A DNA stretch of 64,000 bases from JACJWR01 sp963752505 (GTDB lineage Bacteria; Actinomycetota; Actinomycetes; S36-B12; UBA10799), in the NCBI GenBank assembly GCA_963752505.1, contig CAVVYM010000008.1:119659-183658 (forward strand). Direction: 5' to 3'. Numbering within the stretch: position 1 is the first letter of the stretch; every line of letters starts with the position of its first letter. This document shows positions 50,105 to 59,034 of the stretch, one piece after another. The position numbers were made by a program, and so were the translations under genes. The notes under the pieces are model-generated. The model searched no databases. It saw only the letters and a program-made list of their open reading frames with translations, and was not told the origin of the DNA.

Positions 50105-51160
50105 ATGGGTATTCACGTCGCCGCAGTCGGCATCACCGCGATCGCTAGTGCCAGCCTGATCCTGGCGGGTTGCTCCTCGTCCGAATCGGATTCGACCGGG
50201 TCGTCGGCATCGGTGTCGGCGAGTTCCGCGGAGGCCTCACCCACTCCCACCGAGCCATGCGAGTTGGCGCCCGACACGAAAGTCTCGGACGTGACTTTCG
50301 AGGAATTGCAGGCCTACGAGCTGAACAACGGCGAGTCCATCCCGACGCTGCAGGAGTTTCTCGAGTTCGCCAACGAGAACAAGGTCGGGGTGCTGCCGGA
50401 GATCAAGACCTTCGCCCCCGCGGAGGGCCAGCCGAAGCCGGTGCCCACCGATGCTCAGTTTGCCGAATACGCCGACCTGGTCAAGCAGAATCCGGACATC
50501 ACCGAGGTGCTCATCGGATCCTTCGACGAAACCACCCTGAAGTACTTCGCCGACAACGAACCAGACTGGCCCCGGATCTGGTTCCGCGGCATCGGCGGCA
50601 GCGTGGGCGATCCCTTCACCCCGCCCGGAGTGGAAGAGATGAAGACGCGCGCCCCGTCCGCCGATTCCCTCGGCGTGCTCAACCTGCTCTACTTCCAGGG
50701 AACCTTCCCGCAGAACGGGCAGACCTACGACGTGCCGGCCGATTTCGCCGCTGCCGACATCCCCGTCTACATCTGGTACAACGTCGCTACTGGCGGCGAT
50801 TCAGCCGAGAACGGCGCCGACTTCGCGGGCTTGACGTCACCCGGCTGGCAGACCGTCGCCAGCACGAACCCCAAGAACGTCAAGTGGATCGCGACGGACT
50901 TCACCAAGGAGTTCTCGACCTGGGCTGAGTCTGCACCAGCGGATGCGGAACCGATCCCGCAAATGGTGGCCCACCGCGGTGGCGGCGAGGAGTCCGTGAG
51001 CGAGAACTCCATGTCGGCCTTCCAGGAAGCCGTCGACAACGGGGCATCCGTGTTGGAGACCGACGTGCAGTGGACCAAGGCAACCGACGGCGCGCCGAAC
51101 GGCGTCCCGGTGATCATGCACGACGAGACCATCAACCGCACCGCCGTCTGCCGCTCCTAA
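50105..51160 (+). CDS. Lipoprotein glycerophosphodiester phosphodiesterase with circularly permuted domain
   Basis: A 351-residue secreted lipoprotein: signal MGIHVAAVGITAIASASLIL, lipobox LAGC (Cys23), Ser/Thr linker to about residue 50. All GDPD catalytic blocks are present but the order is swapped. The segment that normally forms the C-terminal half comes first (SIPTLQEFLEFA and metal ligand LPEIK at 98-101, through KWIATDFTKEF near 270), and the normal N-terminal half comes last: VAHRGGGEESVSENS (H290, R291, E300), LETDVQWT (E318, D320), VIMHDETINRT (H339). The protein ends VCRS. Cys52 and Cys349 sit at the two new ends. No SD is obvious. Confidence 0.85.
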   Translation: MGIHVAAVGITAIASASLILAGCSSSESDSTGSSASVSASSAEASPTPTEPCELAPDTKVSDVTFEELQAYELNNGESIPTLQEFLEFANENKVGVLPEIKTFAPAEGQPKPVPTDAQFAEYADLVKQNPDITEVLIGSFDETTLKYFADNEPDWPRIWFRGIGGSVGDPFTPPGVEEMKTRAPSADSLGVLNLLYFQGTFPQNGQTYDVPADFAAADIPVYIWYNVATGGDSAENGADFAGLTSPGWQTVASTNPKNVKWIATDFTKEFSTWAESAPADAEPIPQMVAHRGGGEESVSENSMSAFQEAVDNGASVLETDVQWTKATDGAPNGVPVIMHDETINRTAVCRS

Positions 51161-51230
51161 CTGCTCGCGGCACCCTCTCACAGCGCCTTCGGAACCTCCG
51201 CGCCGCGGCGCTGCGAGGGTGGCTTACGGA

Positions 51231-51905
51231 TCATGCCTGAACGTGGGGGCCAAGGCCGAGAAGCTTCTGCGCCTCCAAATGGACGAGCACATTGCGGACC
51301 GCGCCACTGATGCCGGCCTGTTCGACCTCGCCGACGCAAGCCATCACCCGCACCGCGCCTTCGTTGTCGGCCACCATGGAGCACTGCCACACTGACTCCC
51401 CGGCTGCCAGCGACATGGTCGCCAACATGCGCAGCAGGTTGCATCCCAGCCCTTGGCCCTGGTAGTCGTCGGCCACCGCAACGGCCACTTCGGGTGGCCC
51501 ACCAGTGACCCGCGCGTACTCCACTAGGGCAACGATCCGGGCGAAATCGTCGGGATCCAAGGCAGCTAGGGCCATGCGATCGTGGCCGTCACGATCTGCC
51601 AGCCACGTGGCGGCTGATTCCGGGATTTTGGGGGTGGGGGTCATGAAGCGCAACCTGCGGCTTTCGGCACTGAGGCCGTCCTGGAGGAAGCTCCGCAGCA
51701 CGTCGGTGTCGTCCGCGGTGAGCGTGCGCACCGGGTAGAAGGTGCTTTTCGCCAGGACCCCCGGACCGGTGATGTCCGGCAACGGTCCGGGTGCCTGCGA
51801 ACGCACGAGACCGCTGGCACGCCACAGCGCCCGCGAGGTTTGCTTGAGCGGCCACACGGCCGCACTGCGCAGCATCCCGCTACCTTGTCCCTGGTCAACC
51901 GCCAT
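51231..51905 (-). CDS. GNAT-family N-acetyltransferase
   Basis: A 224-residue protein. After a basic 50-residue N-terminus the GNAT fold begins (FYPVRTLTADDTDVLRSFLQ) with ESRRLRFMTPTPKIPESAAT, a segment seen in Pat-like lysine acetyltransferases, and motif A VAVAVADDYQGQGLGCNLLR for acetyl-CoA. It should acetylate a protein or small molecule; the target is unknown. Convergent with the phosphodiesterase gene. It resembles, in outline, the C-terminal domain of the fusion protein at 56219. Confidence 0.82.
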   Translation of the reverse strand: MAVDQGQGSGMLRSAAVWPLKQTSRALWRASGLVRSQAPGPLPDITGPGVLAKSTFYPVRTLTADDTDVLRSFLQDGLSAESRRLRFMTPTPKIPESAATWLADRDGHDRMALAALDPDDFARIVALVEYARVTGGPPEVAVAVADDYQGQGLGCNLLRMLATMSLAAGESVWQCSMVADNEGAVRVMACVGEVEQAGISGAVRNVLVHLEAQKLLGLGPHVQA

Positions 51906-52018
51906 GACGCCTCCTCCGCCTCGCTTCGCAGGTCAGTCGCCGCGGTGCGTGCTTGCCAACCCTACGAGGGATTGAACCGGCGCGCTCACCAGCGTGGCCC
52001 CCCGTCCCGGACCTGAAC

Positions 52019-53326
52019 TCAGTTGAATATTCCGGGGCAGCCTTCCGCTACCTGAAGCGCGTCCGCGCTGACCGCGGTCACCGACCCAGTGTTGAGGTTG
52101 ACGAGGTAGGTGAAGGCACCGGACTCGTCGGTGACCACCACTTCGTACTCCCCAGCCGAACCGGTGGGGGATGCCGAGTAGGCGGCTTGCGCGATGACCT
52201 CCTCAACCTCATCCGACGAGCCCCGCTGGGCGGCACAACTGCGGAAGCTGTCCTGCACCGCAGCGATGGCTGCGGACTCGCGCCCTGATTCGGCGGGTGC
52301 CTGCGTCGGCATTTGGGTGGGCGGAGGTGACGTCACCGGAGGCCGGGTCGGCGCAGGTGATGTGGTCGGGGCGGGTGTGTCTGCCTCGACCGTGTCGGAG
52401 CCGCCATCAGTCCCGGCGGGCCTGGTGAAGGTGACGTTGGTGACCACGTCGACGAGCACGAACGTGGTGAACATCACGCTGCTGGGTTGGATGATCGTGA
52501 CGGTGCCGGGCTGAAAATCCGGCCACTGTTTGCCCGTGAAGCGGGCCTGTGCGGCGAGCGGGGGCGCGGGAGTCAGTGGATTGCCGCAGTAGCACTTGGC
52601 CACCGGCTGGCCGTATTCGTTGACCAGCACGGCCGTCCCCGCCTGCAGCACCGCCGGGACCACCGTCACCCGGCCGTTTTCGAAGCCGTGATTGGTCACC
52701 GCCGTGTCGCTGCGCAGGAGCACCGGGGTAAGCGGTGCCACGAACTGCGGGATCTCGGCGGCGGTGATGCCCAGCGTCTGCGCCCAAGCCTGCGCCTTAT
52801 CTGGGTTGGCCTGCAGGTACAACACCAACTGGTCTTTGTTGCAGGATGCAGAGTCCAAGGTGCCGCCGAACAGCCCGACGGTCTCCGCGGGCACGGTTTG
52901 CACACCCGATACCGCCGGTGGATTGGTGATCGGTGTATCGGTCCCGACCGGCGGGGTGAATTCCGCGATCGCAGTCGAGAGCGGCTCGGTTTGCAGGGTC
53001 ACGACGTCGTCGTCACCGCCACGGGTCAGGACGAACGCCAAACCGCCGCCGAGGATCACCAGCGCGAGCACGATTCCGAGCGCGATCGCCGTCCACCCCC
53101 CGGCTCCCAGACCTCGACGGGTCGCGGTCTGCTGCGCTACGGCTGGCCCGGCGGCAGGAGGGGGCGTTACCGCCCCCGAGGTCGCCTCAACCGGTGGGGG
53201 CGGGGGTGGCCTCTGTGAGTGGTCGACGCCAGCCGGCACCCACTCGCTTCCGCTCCACCACAGCCATTGCTGACCATCCCAGTGCCACTCCGGACCGGGC
53301 TCCTGGCCGGGTGAGTCCCACGCCAT
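52019..53326 (-). CDS. Membrane-anchored protein with a DUF6777-like extracellular domain
   Basis: A 435-residue protein: cytoplasmic Trp-rich stretch (EWHWDGQQWLWWSGSEWVP, an SHOCT/DUF2510-like element near residues 8-30), Pro-rich linker, one membrane helix (WTAIALGIVLALVILGGGLA, about 83-103), then an extracellular domain with LVLYLQANPDKAQAWAQTLG, VTNHGFENGRVTVVPAVLQA and KCYCGNPLTPAPPLAA. The last matches my recollection of DUF6777 of actinobacteria. A Thr/Pro linker precedes a small C-terminal domain. The ATG was set at 53326, start of the Trp motif region. Function unknown. Confidence 0.75.
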   Translation of the reverse strand: MAWDSPGQEPGPEWHWDGQQWLWWSGSEWVPAGVDHSQRPPPPPPVEATSGAVTPPPAAGPAVAQQTATRRGLGAGGWTAIALGIVLALVILGGGLAFVLTRGGDDDVVTLQTEPLSTAIAEFTPPVGTDTPITNPPAVSGVQTVPAETVGLFGGTLDSASCNKDQLVLYLQANPDKAQAWAQTLGITAAEIPQFVAPLTPVLLRSDTAVTNHGFENGRVTVVPAVLQAGTAVLVNEYGQPVAKCYCGNPLTPAPPLAAQARFTGKQWPDFQPGTVTIIQPSSVMFTTFVLVDVVTNVTFTRPAGTDGGSDTVEADTPAPTTSPAPTRPPVTSPPPTQMPTQAPAESGRESAAIAAVQDSFRSCAAQRGSSDEVEEVIAQAAYSASPTGSAGEYEVVVTDESGAFTYLVNLNTGSVTAVSADALQVAEGCPGIFN

Positions 53327-53491
53327 GACAGCCTCCTCGTGCCCGGCTGTCGCCGGCGAGGCCGACAGCCGTTTCGGCCGGCAGCAACGGAACCACCGGC
53401 CCTGTTTCCAGGCTACGCCTGGCACCGCGTCCGACCTCTGCCGATCCCCGGGCGCGACCTCCGAAAGAGTGAGCGGTCTAGATTCGTGGCC

Positions 53492-54679
53492 ATGTCCGCC
53501 GCCCTTCGCCCGAGGCAACGATTCGCCGACCAACTGCGCGGACTGGCCCTGCTCGGCATCATCGTGGTCAACGCGCCCTTCATGGCGATAAATGTGGAGG
53601 GCTACACGCCCGAGTCGTTGTCGACGCCGCTGGACCGCAGTGCCGCGGTGCTCGCGACCCTGCTGGCCGAAGGCAAGTTCTATTTGATCTTCTCGTTTCT
53701 CTTCGGCTATAGCGCCACCTTCATCGTGCGACCGAGTCCGACCCCCGCTCCAACCGACCTACGCCGCTACCGGCGTCGACTCGTCGGACTTGCCGTACTG
53801 GGGCTCGCCCATGCCGTGTTGCTGTTCATCGGCGACATCCTGCTCTCGTACGCGCTGCTCGGCGTCGTCCTCCTCATGGCCTTCACCTGGTCGACGAAGG
53901 CGGTGCTGAATCTCGCCCTCTACAGCTACGTGCTGGCGTCGGCTCTGCTGCTGATCGTCGTGGCGGGGATCCTCGCCGAAGGCCAAGCCAATGCGCCCGC
54001 CGGCACGGTGTTCATCGAACTCAACGACGCCCTTGCGAGCGGGACCTTCCTCGAGCTCGCCGGGGCACGACTTGCCGCCCTGCCTGAGACCCTGATCTCG
54101 CTCGCCAGCGTGCAGTGGGGCTTCGCGCTTGCCGCGTTCGCACTCGGCTTGGCCGCTGGACGCGGCCAGTATCTGGCGGATCCGGTACGCCATCGCACAT
54201 TGTGGCGCCGCTGCGCAGTGTGGGGCCTGACGGTGGGGCTGATGGCCCAAGCGGCCGCGGCTGGGATGGCCTTTGCAGATGGCAGCGGCTACGCACAGAG
54301 CACCTGGGGCTTCGTAGGTCTGGCGCTGGGCTTTGTGACCGCACCGATCCTCTCGGCTGGCTACGTGGGCGTGCTCGCATTGCTCTTCTTGCGACACCCC
54401 AACGCCTTGGCCTTCACCGAGAGTGCCGGGCGAACGTCGCTCAGCGTGTACATCGGCGAATCCTTGGTCCTGTGCATCATCTTCTGCGGGTGGGGTCTGG
54501 GCTGGTTCGGCGAACTCGGGGCCGCAGCAGTCACCGCAGTGGCGGTGGCCACATGGGCGGGACTCGCGCTTGCCGCGTGGCTCTGGTTGCGGGTCGCCCG
54601 TCAGGGGCCGCTCGAGTCGGCAATGGGTGCCTGGGTGAACCACGGCGGCGAACACCGAACGGGCACTAGAGCTGGGTGA
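53492..54679 (+). CDS. DUF418-family integral membrane protein
   Basis: A 395-residue membrane protein with about nine helices. The N-terminus RFADQLRGLALLGIIVVNAP and the later block FYLIFSFLFGYSATF are the DUF418 signatures; the C-terminal AGRTSLSVYIGESLVLCIIF is the family's last conserved region. These proteins resemble acyltransferase-3 membrane domains, but no reaction is known. The ATG at 53492 is chosen from the conserved start. It converges with the kinase gene, overlapping by 14 nt. Confidence 0.82.
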   Translation: MSAALRPRQRFADQLRGLALLGIIVVNAPFMAINVEGYTPESLSTPLDRSAAVLATLLAEGKFYLIFSFLFGYSATFIVRPSPTPAPTDLRRYRRRLVGLAVLGLAHAVLLFIGDILLSYALLGVVLLMAFTWSTKAVLNLALYSYVLASALLLIVVAGILAEGQANAPAGTVFIELNDALASGTFLELAGARLAALPETLISLASVQWGFALAAFALGLAAGRGQYLADPVRHRTLWRRCAVWGLTVGLMAQAAAAGMAFADGSGYAQSTWGFVGLALGFVTAPILSAGYVGVLALLFLRHPNALAFTESAGRTSLSVYIGESLVLCIIFCGWGLGWFGELGAAAVTAVAVATWAGLALAAWLWLRVARQGPLESAMGAWVNHGGEHRTGTRAG

Positions 54680-56093
54680 CGTCCACCACGAGGGTCTGCT
54701 GGCCAGGCTGCCATCGGTCGTCACCGGAGAGGGCCACCGTGACAGCACCACCTGCTGGGACGTCGGTCACGGTGTCCGACACCGTACCGACATATCGGCC
54801 GTCAACGAACACGAAAACGGTGACGACCCCGGAGGCGGCCACGCCTGCGTTGTTGCGCAGGGTGCCCTCGACCCCAAGTTCGCCGCCGTCATTGGTGATT
54901 CGGTAGCTCGACAACGCCCAGTCGCCGGAGACCAGCTGATCCGCGGCGGGTGCCGGCGGAATCGTCGGCGAGCCGACGGGCGCCGCCGGACTCTGGCTGC
55001 CAGTTGGGCTTCCCGGTTGGCTCGTCTGCGACGAAGATTCGCCACTTGGCTCAGACAGCGAGCCCACCCCACCGGCGACGATCCACCACAACGCCCCCGC
55101 GACGACCACGAGCGCAATGACGGCCAATCCGGTGAGGAGCATGAGCGCTGCCGGTGATCGTCGGCTCGCGGCCCGCTTGTGGGCGACCACAGGCGGCGGC
55201 GGACGTGCCGCCGTCGGGGACGGCAACGCCGCTGCCGCTCGGCTCGGATCGTAGGCGATGGTCGGGATCCCGCCGGAGCGGATGCGCTTGACGGTGGCGA
55301 GGATCTCCCGCGGGGATGGTCGCAGATCAGGATCCTTGGCCAACATGGCTTCAACTAGGCCGCGCTGGGAATCCGACAATCCGTCGAGGTCGGGCTCCTT
55401 GGCCGCGATATTCGCCAACACGGCAACGTGGGCGCCTTGCCCGAAGGGCGGCCGCCCGGTGGCCGCGAATGCCAGTAGCGAGCCCATCGAGAAGACGTCG
55501 CTCGCACCGGTGACGGTCTTGAGGTCGGCCTGTTCGGGTGACAGCCAGGATGCACTCCCTGCCACCAGCCCGGTCGCGGTCAGCGAGGTCGCGTCGGAGG
55601 GCATCGCGATGCCGAAGTCAATGAGCACCGGACCTCGAGCCGTCAGGATCACGTTCGCCGGTTTGACGTCGCGGTGGGTCACGCCGTGCACCTCGAGAAC
55701 AGCGAGGGCTTGGGCCAACCCCTTGGCGAGATTCCACCAATCGGCGCTGTTGAGGGGGCCGTCGGTGGCGACCGCGTCGCGGAGGTTGGGCCCGTCTACG
55801 AAGGCCGTGGCCAGCCACGGTCGGTCAGCATCGAGGTCGGCGTCGAGGAACTCGCTGATGTGCACGTCGCGCACGCCGCTGAGCACCTCGACTTCGCGGG
55901 AGAATCTGGCGTGGGTCGCCGGATCGGCCAGCAGCCCCGGGTGCACAACTTTCACCGCGGCGGTCTGATCACCCCGGGAGGCCTGGTAGACCACACCCAT
56001 GCCTCCGGATCCGATGCGGCTGTGAATGTGCCAGGGCCCCACCGTCGAAGGATCGGTGGAGCGTGCGGGGGTGTCCTCGACCATCATCCTCAT
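54666..56093 (-). CDS. Receptor-like Ser/Thr protein kinase (PknB-like)
   Basis: A 475-residue Hanks-type kinase. The kinase domain (about 20-275) has the Gly loop GSGGMGVVYQ (28-37), catalytic Lys48, HRDVKPANVIL (Asp142, Asn147), DFGIAM (159-164) and SASWLSPEQ in place of the APE region. After a Pro/Ala-rich linker there is one membrane helix (AALMLLTGLAVIALVVVAGA, about 325-345) and an extracellular domain with a beta-rich fold (SYRITNDGGELGVEGTLRNN), an FxLYD-like ligand domain. The 3' end overlaps the DUF418 gene. Substrates unknown. Confidence 0.9.
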   Translation of the reverse strand: MRMMVEDTPARSTDPSTVGPWHIHSRIGSGGMGVVYQASRGDQTAAVKVVHPGLLADPATHARFSREVEVLSGVRDVHISEFLDADLDADRPWLATAFVDGPNLRDAVATDGPLNSADWWNLAKGLAQALAVLEVHGVTHRDVKPANVILTARGPVLIDFGIAMPSDATSLTATGLVAGSASWLSPEQADLKTVTGASDVFSMGSLLAFAATGRPPFGQGAHVAVLANIAAKEPDLDGLSDSQRGLVEAMLAKDPDLRPSPREILATVKRIRSGGIPTIAYDPSRAAAALPSPTAARPPPPVVAHKRAASRRSPAALMLLTGLAVIALVVVAGALWWIVAGGVGSLSEPSGESSSQTSQPGSPTGSQSPAAPVGSPTIPPAPAADQLVSGDWALSSYRITNDGGELGVEGTLRNNAGVAASGVVTVFVFVDGRYVGTVSDTVTDVPAGGAVTVALSGDDRWQPGQQTLVVDVTQL

Positions 56094-56218
56094 TCGTCGG
56101 CGGCCTCGTCACAATCTACGTGAGGCCGTCACCCGGCCGACCGCAGCGCTGCCCGGGCCGTGATGGCCATCTCGTTGGGCGAGGCGACCGCGATCTGCAG
56201 TTGGGCGGCGCTCGGCCG

Positions 56219-57883
56219 TCAGTTGACGGATCGCTTCGGCAACCGGGCTCGCATCGTGCGCACCCCACTCTCGATGCTTGTCACCCACTCCAGGCCCGAC
56301 GTCGCCAGCAGTCGCAACATCCCGTTGTTGTCCGCGAGCACCGAAGCGACGACTTCAGAGAATCCAAGCAACCTCGCCATGTTGATCATCTGATTCAACA
56401 GAATCGACCCGATCCCCCGACCCTGCTGATCGTCTTCGATGATCATGGCGATCTCTGCGGTGCTGCCATCCCCGGGCTCATCGGGGAAGACGTTCCCAAG
56501 GCCCACGATTGTGTCGTCCTCATCGAGCACCACCAGTGTGGCGCCGCGATGGCCGCCCGCGAGCCGATGAAGCTGAACGTCGCGCCATTCCACCACTGAG
56601 AAGTAACGCTGGTATTTGCTCTGGTCGGAGCACCTCTCATGCATGGCGGCGACGGCGTCGGAATCGGCGGGCTGAGCGAGCCGCATCCGCACTGAACGGC
56701 CGTGGACGTCACCGTAGAAGATCCACGGATCCCGCACGCCCTGTGATTCCGCAATGGCCGCCGAGAGCCGCAGGAAGGCGGACGCCCGAGTTCGTTCCGC
56801 CTTGGCGAACGGAGCCCAGTCGCGCCGCAGGACCACGTGTTGGTTCGCAGTCCATTGGAGCCGCAGGGTGTCGGGCCGGTCGTCACTGCCCTCGGTCGCG
56901 CTGACCACCGTGACTTCGTCTGCCTCCACCAGAATGGCCGCAGCCAACGGCGCCCACGATGGATCGTTGATCAGGCTGGCCGCACCGTCCAACACGCGCG
57001 TCGGTAGGTCGATCGCATCGTCTTCGGAGCCGCCGCGGACGTAGATCGTGCGTCCGGCTGCCCCGGCTGCGGCACGCAGCGCATCGGCGCTCACGTGTTC
57101 GGGGGCCGATATCGCGAGGTCCACCGTGCGGTAGTCGTCCTTGGAGCCGATCACGTAGAAGCCGATGGCGTAGACGTGGAGGGCCGCCAGCGCCCGAATG
57201 AGACGAGCCACTCCACCCGGCCGGTCGGGGATGTCCACCCGAACACGCCACCTGTGCCGGGCGACATGCACGGGGTTCAGGAGAAACTCCTGCGGTGCGA
57301 CGGCGGTGCCGATCCGCGCAATGAGTGCGTTCCATTGCGCGACGGTCGGTCGATGGCCCAACACCGGATCCATCAGGGCCAACCCCGCCGATAGCGCGAT
57401 CATGAAGTGAGCGACGGCAAGGTCGGACACATCGTCATCGAGGCCCCCCGCGGAGCGCACCTGCGCGATCAGCGATGCTGAATTTTGCCAACGCTGCTCG
57501 ATGCGCTCGGTCTCTATCGTGCGCAGTTCGCCATCCAGTTGGGCCCGGGTCAGGGCTTCCAACTCGAGGATGTCCCAGCTGAGCTCGGGCGCGGTGAAAA
57601 CCTCCTGCCCCGCAGCGAGCAGAACTGCCAGCGGCGGCACGGCGGATGGGTCTTGGGCAGCGGCCGCCAGCCGCTGGGCAACATTCGACGTCACCCGTTG
57701 GGCCATCACCTGCTCGAACAACTGTGATCGGCCGCCGGTGATGCGCCGGACGATGGCCGGCTTCGTGCCGGCCGCCTTCGCCACCATGCCCACCTTGGTA
57801 CCGCTGTAGCCGTGCACCGCGAACAGTTCCGCAGCGGCGTCGAGGATACGGCCGCGGAGGGCTTCGTCGGCTGCGAAACTCAT
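56219..57883 (-). CDS. TetR-ACT-GNAT fusion protein
   Basis: A 554-residue protein with three recognisable parts. Residues 1-60 are a TetR-type helix-turn-helix (ILDAAAELFAVHGYSGTKVG then VAKAAGTKPAIVRRI). Residues about 210-278 look like an ACT amino-acid-binding domain (VRVDIPDRPGGVARLIRALA). Residues 396-550 are a GNAT acetyltransferase with acetyl-CoA loop DDQQGRGIGSILL (484-496). The middle 285-395 is unassigned. Actinobacterial ACT-GNAT enzymes are amino-acid-responsive protein lysine acetyltransferases; here a DNA-binding domain is added. Divergent from the DCC gene. No frame break is seen along the join. Confidence 0.88.
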   Translation of the reverse strand: MSFAADEALRGRILDAAAELFAVHGYSGTKVGMVAKAAGTKPAIVRRITGGRSQLFEQVMAQRVTSNVAQRLAAAAQDPSAVPPLAVLLAAGQEVFTAPELSWDILELEALTRAQLDGELRTIETERIEQRWQNSASLIAQVRSAGGLDDDVSDLAVAHFMIALSAGLALMDPVLGHRPTVAQWNALIARIGTAVAPQEFLLNPVHVARHRWRVRVDIPDRPGGVARLIRALAALHVYAIGFYVIGSKDDYRTVDLAISAPEHVSADALRAAAGAAGRTIYVRGGSEDDAIDLPTRVLDGAASLINDPSWAPLAAAILVEADEVTVVSATEGSDDRPDTLRLQWTANQHVVLRRDWAPFAKAERTRASAFLRLSAAIAESQGVRDPWIFYGDVHGRSVRMRLAQPADSDAVAAMHERCSDQSKYQRYFSVVEWRDVQLHRLAGGHRGATLVVLDEDDTIVGLGNVFPDEPGDGSTAEIAMIIEDDQQGRGIGSILLNQMINMARLLGFSEVVASVLADNNGMLRLLATSGLEWVTSIESGVRTMRARLPKRSVN

Positions 57884-58008
57884 GCGGCGCCCGGCCGCCG
57901 GATCGAGGCTGTCAGGAGCGATGCCGTGGGGCGCATGCAGTCATCGTTGCCTGGGCGGGCGGCCGGCGCAAGTGCCCTGGCTCCGCATTCGCCGTGATTG
58001 GCGAGCAT

Positions 58009-58024
58009 ATACCCCCCAGGGTAT
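58009..58024 (+). promoter_or_regulatory. CsoR-like operator ahead of the DCC gene
   Basis: ATACCC-CCCA-GGGTAT is a perfect 6-bp inverted repeat with a 4-nt spacer, the TACCC-N4-GGGTA layout of actinobacterial copper sensors of the CsoR family. It lies 10 nt before the ATG at 58034 and overlaps TATTAT, a likely -10, so binding should block transcription. A second copy of the same layout is at 59186-59201. The regulator gene is not in the window. Confidence 0.65.
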
Positions 58025-58033
58025 TATGGTGCC

Positions 58034-58432
58034 ATGAGTATTCCCCGGCCCATGTGGCTTTACGACGGTGACTGCGGACCTTGCGACAAGTCGGCTGCCA
58101 GATTTCGCTCGCGCATGCGCCCACCGGTGGAGCTTCGGCCCTACCAATCTGTGGATCTGGCCGAACTAGGCATCTCGGAGACCGATGTGCACCTCGGGCC
58201 GATCCTGGTGCGCACAGATGGCAGCTACGTCGTTGGCCCGGAGTCAGTTGGAGAGATGATGCGCATGTCGCGGGCCCCCTATCGCGGCATCGGGGCCGTC
58301 ATGCTGGCGCCGGGTATCCGCCAATTGCTGCGCGCGGCCGGACCGGGACTGTACCGGCAGCGCCAACGCCTGCCCGGCGCGTCGGCGGGTTGCCGCTTGA
58401 ACTCCGCACACGAGGGCGCAACGCAGAGTTGA
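58034..58432 (+). CDS. Thiol-disulfide oxidoreductase of the DCC family (DUF393)
   Basis: A 132-residue protein with the family signature WLYDGDCGPCDKSAARF (CxxC active site near residues 14-17) and VRTDGSYVVGPESVGEMMRM. DCC proteins are predicted thiol-disulfide oxidoreductases, often found with metal or stress genes. The ATG at 58034 follows a CsoR-like operator after 10 nt and has no good SD, consistent with a leaderless message. A copper-responsive redox role is inferred from the operator. Confidence 0.82.
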   Translation: MSIPRPMWLYDGDCGPCDKSAARFRSRMRPPVELRPYQSVDLAELGISETDVHLGPILVRTDGSYVVGPESVGEMMRMSRAPYRGIGAVMLAPGIRQLLRAAGPGLYRQRQRLPGASAGCRLNSAHEGATQS

Positions 58433-58490
58433 TCACCCGCCGCCCGGGGCGGGCGCCACGCTCACCGGCCCATGGGTGAGAATCGGCGCC

Positions 58491-58907
58491 ATGGAGTTCA
58501 GCCGGCCGTCGTGGGATGCGTACTTCCTGGGGATTGCAGAGGCCGTGTCGGCCCGCGCCGATTGTCGGCGACGGCGGGTCGGCGCCGTGCTGGTGGCGAA
58601 CAATCGGATCGTGGCTACCGGCTACAACGGTGCCCCCTCCGGCGGGCCGTCGTGCTTGGCTGGCGAGTGCCCCCGAGGCCTTCTCGATTCGGCCACGGTG
58701 GCGCCGGGTTCCTCGTACGACACCGGATCGGGCACCTGCGTCGCCCTGCACGCAGAGCAAAACTGCCTGCTCTACGCCGATCGAAGCAGGGCAGAACACG
58801 CAACCATCTATGTCACGCACGAGCCCTGCGACGGTTGCCGACGCATGATCGCCGGATCGGGCGTGATCCGCGCGGTGTGGCCCAACGGGGTGTGGCAGGT
58901 GCGCTGA
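58491..58907 (+). CDS. Deoxycytidylate (dCMP) deaminase-like enzyme
   Basis: A 138-residue zinc-dependent cytidine-deaminase superfamily member. It has VGAVLVANNRIVATGYNGAP, the zinc/catalytic HAEQNCLLY (His, Glu) and the second zinc site THEPCDGCRRMI (PCxxC), the classic dCMP deaminase arrangement, converting dCMP to dUMP for dTTP synthesis. The ATG at 58491 (MEFSRPSWDAYFLGIAEAVS) is the homology-supported start. It is 58 nt after the DCC gene but lacks its own operator. Confidence 0.88.
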   Translation: MEFSRPSWDAYFLGIAEAVSARADCRRRRVGAVLVANNRIVATGYNGAPSGGPSCLAGECPRGLLDSATVAPGSSYDTGSGTCVALHAEQNCLLYADRSRAEHATIYVTHEPCDGCRRMIAGSGVIRAVWPNGVWQVR

Positions 58908-59034
58908 GTATCGCCAGCCACCAAGGTTTCGTGATTGTCGTCGCCGGGTGCCAGCGGGTGGATCCCGCGGCACGCGGCCAGTTTCCCGCCGACGTGGGCA
59001 ACTATGGGATCGCAAACGACGGCGCGACTCGCGC

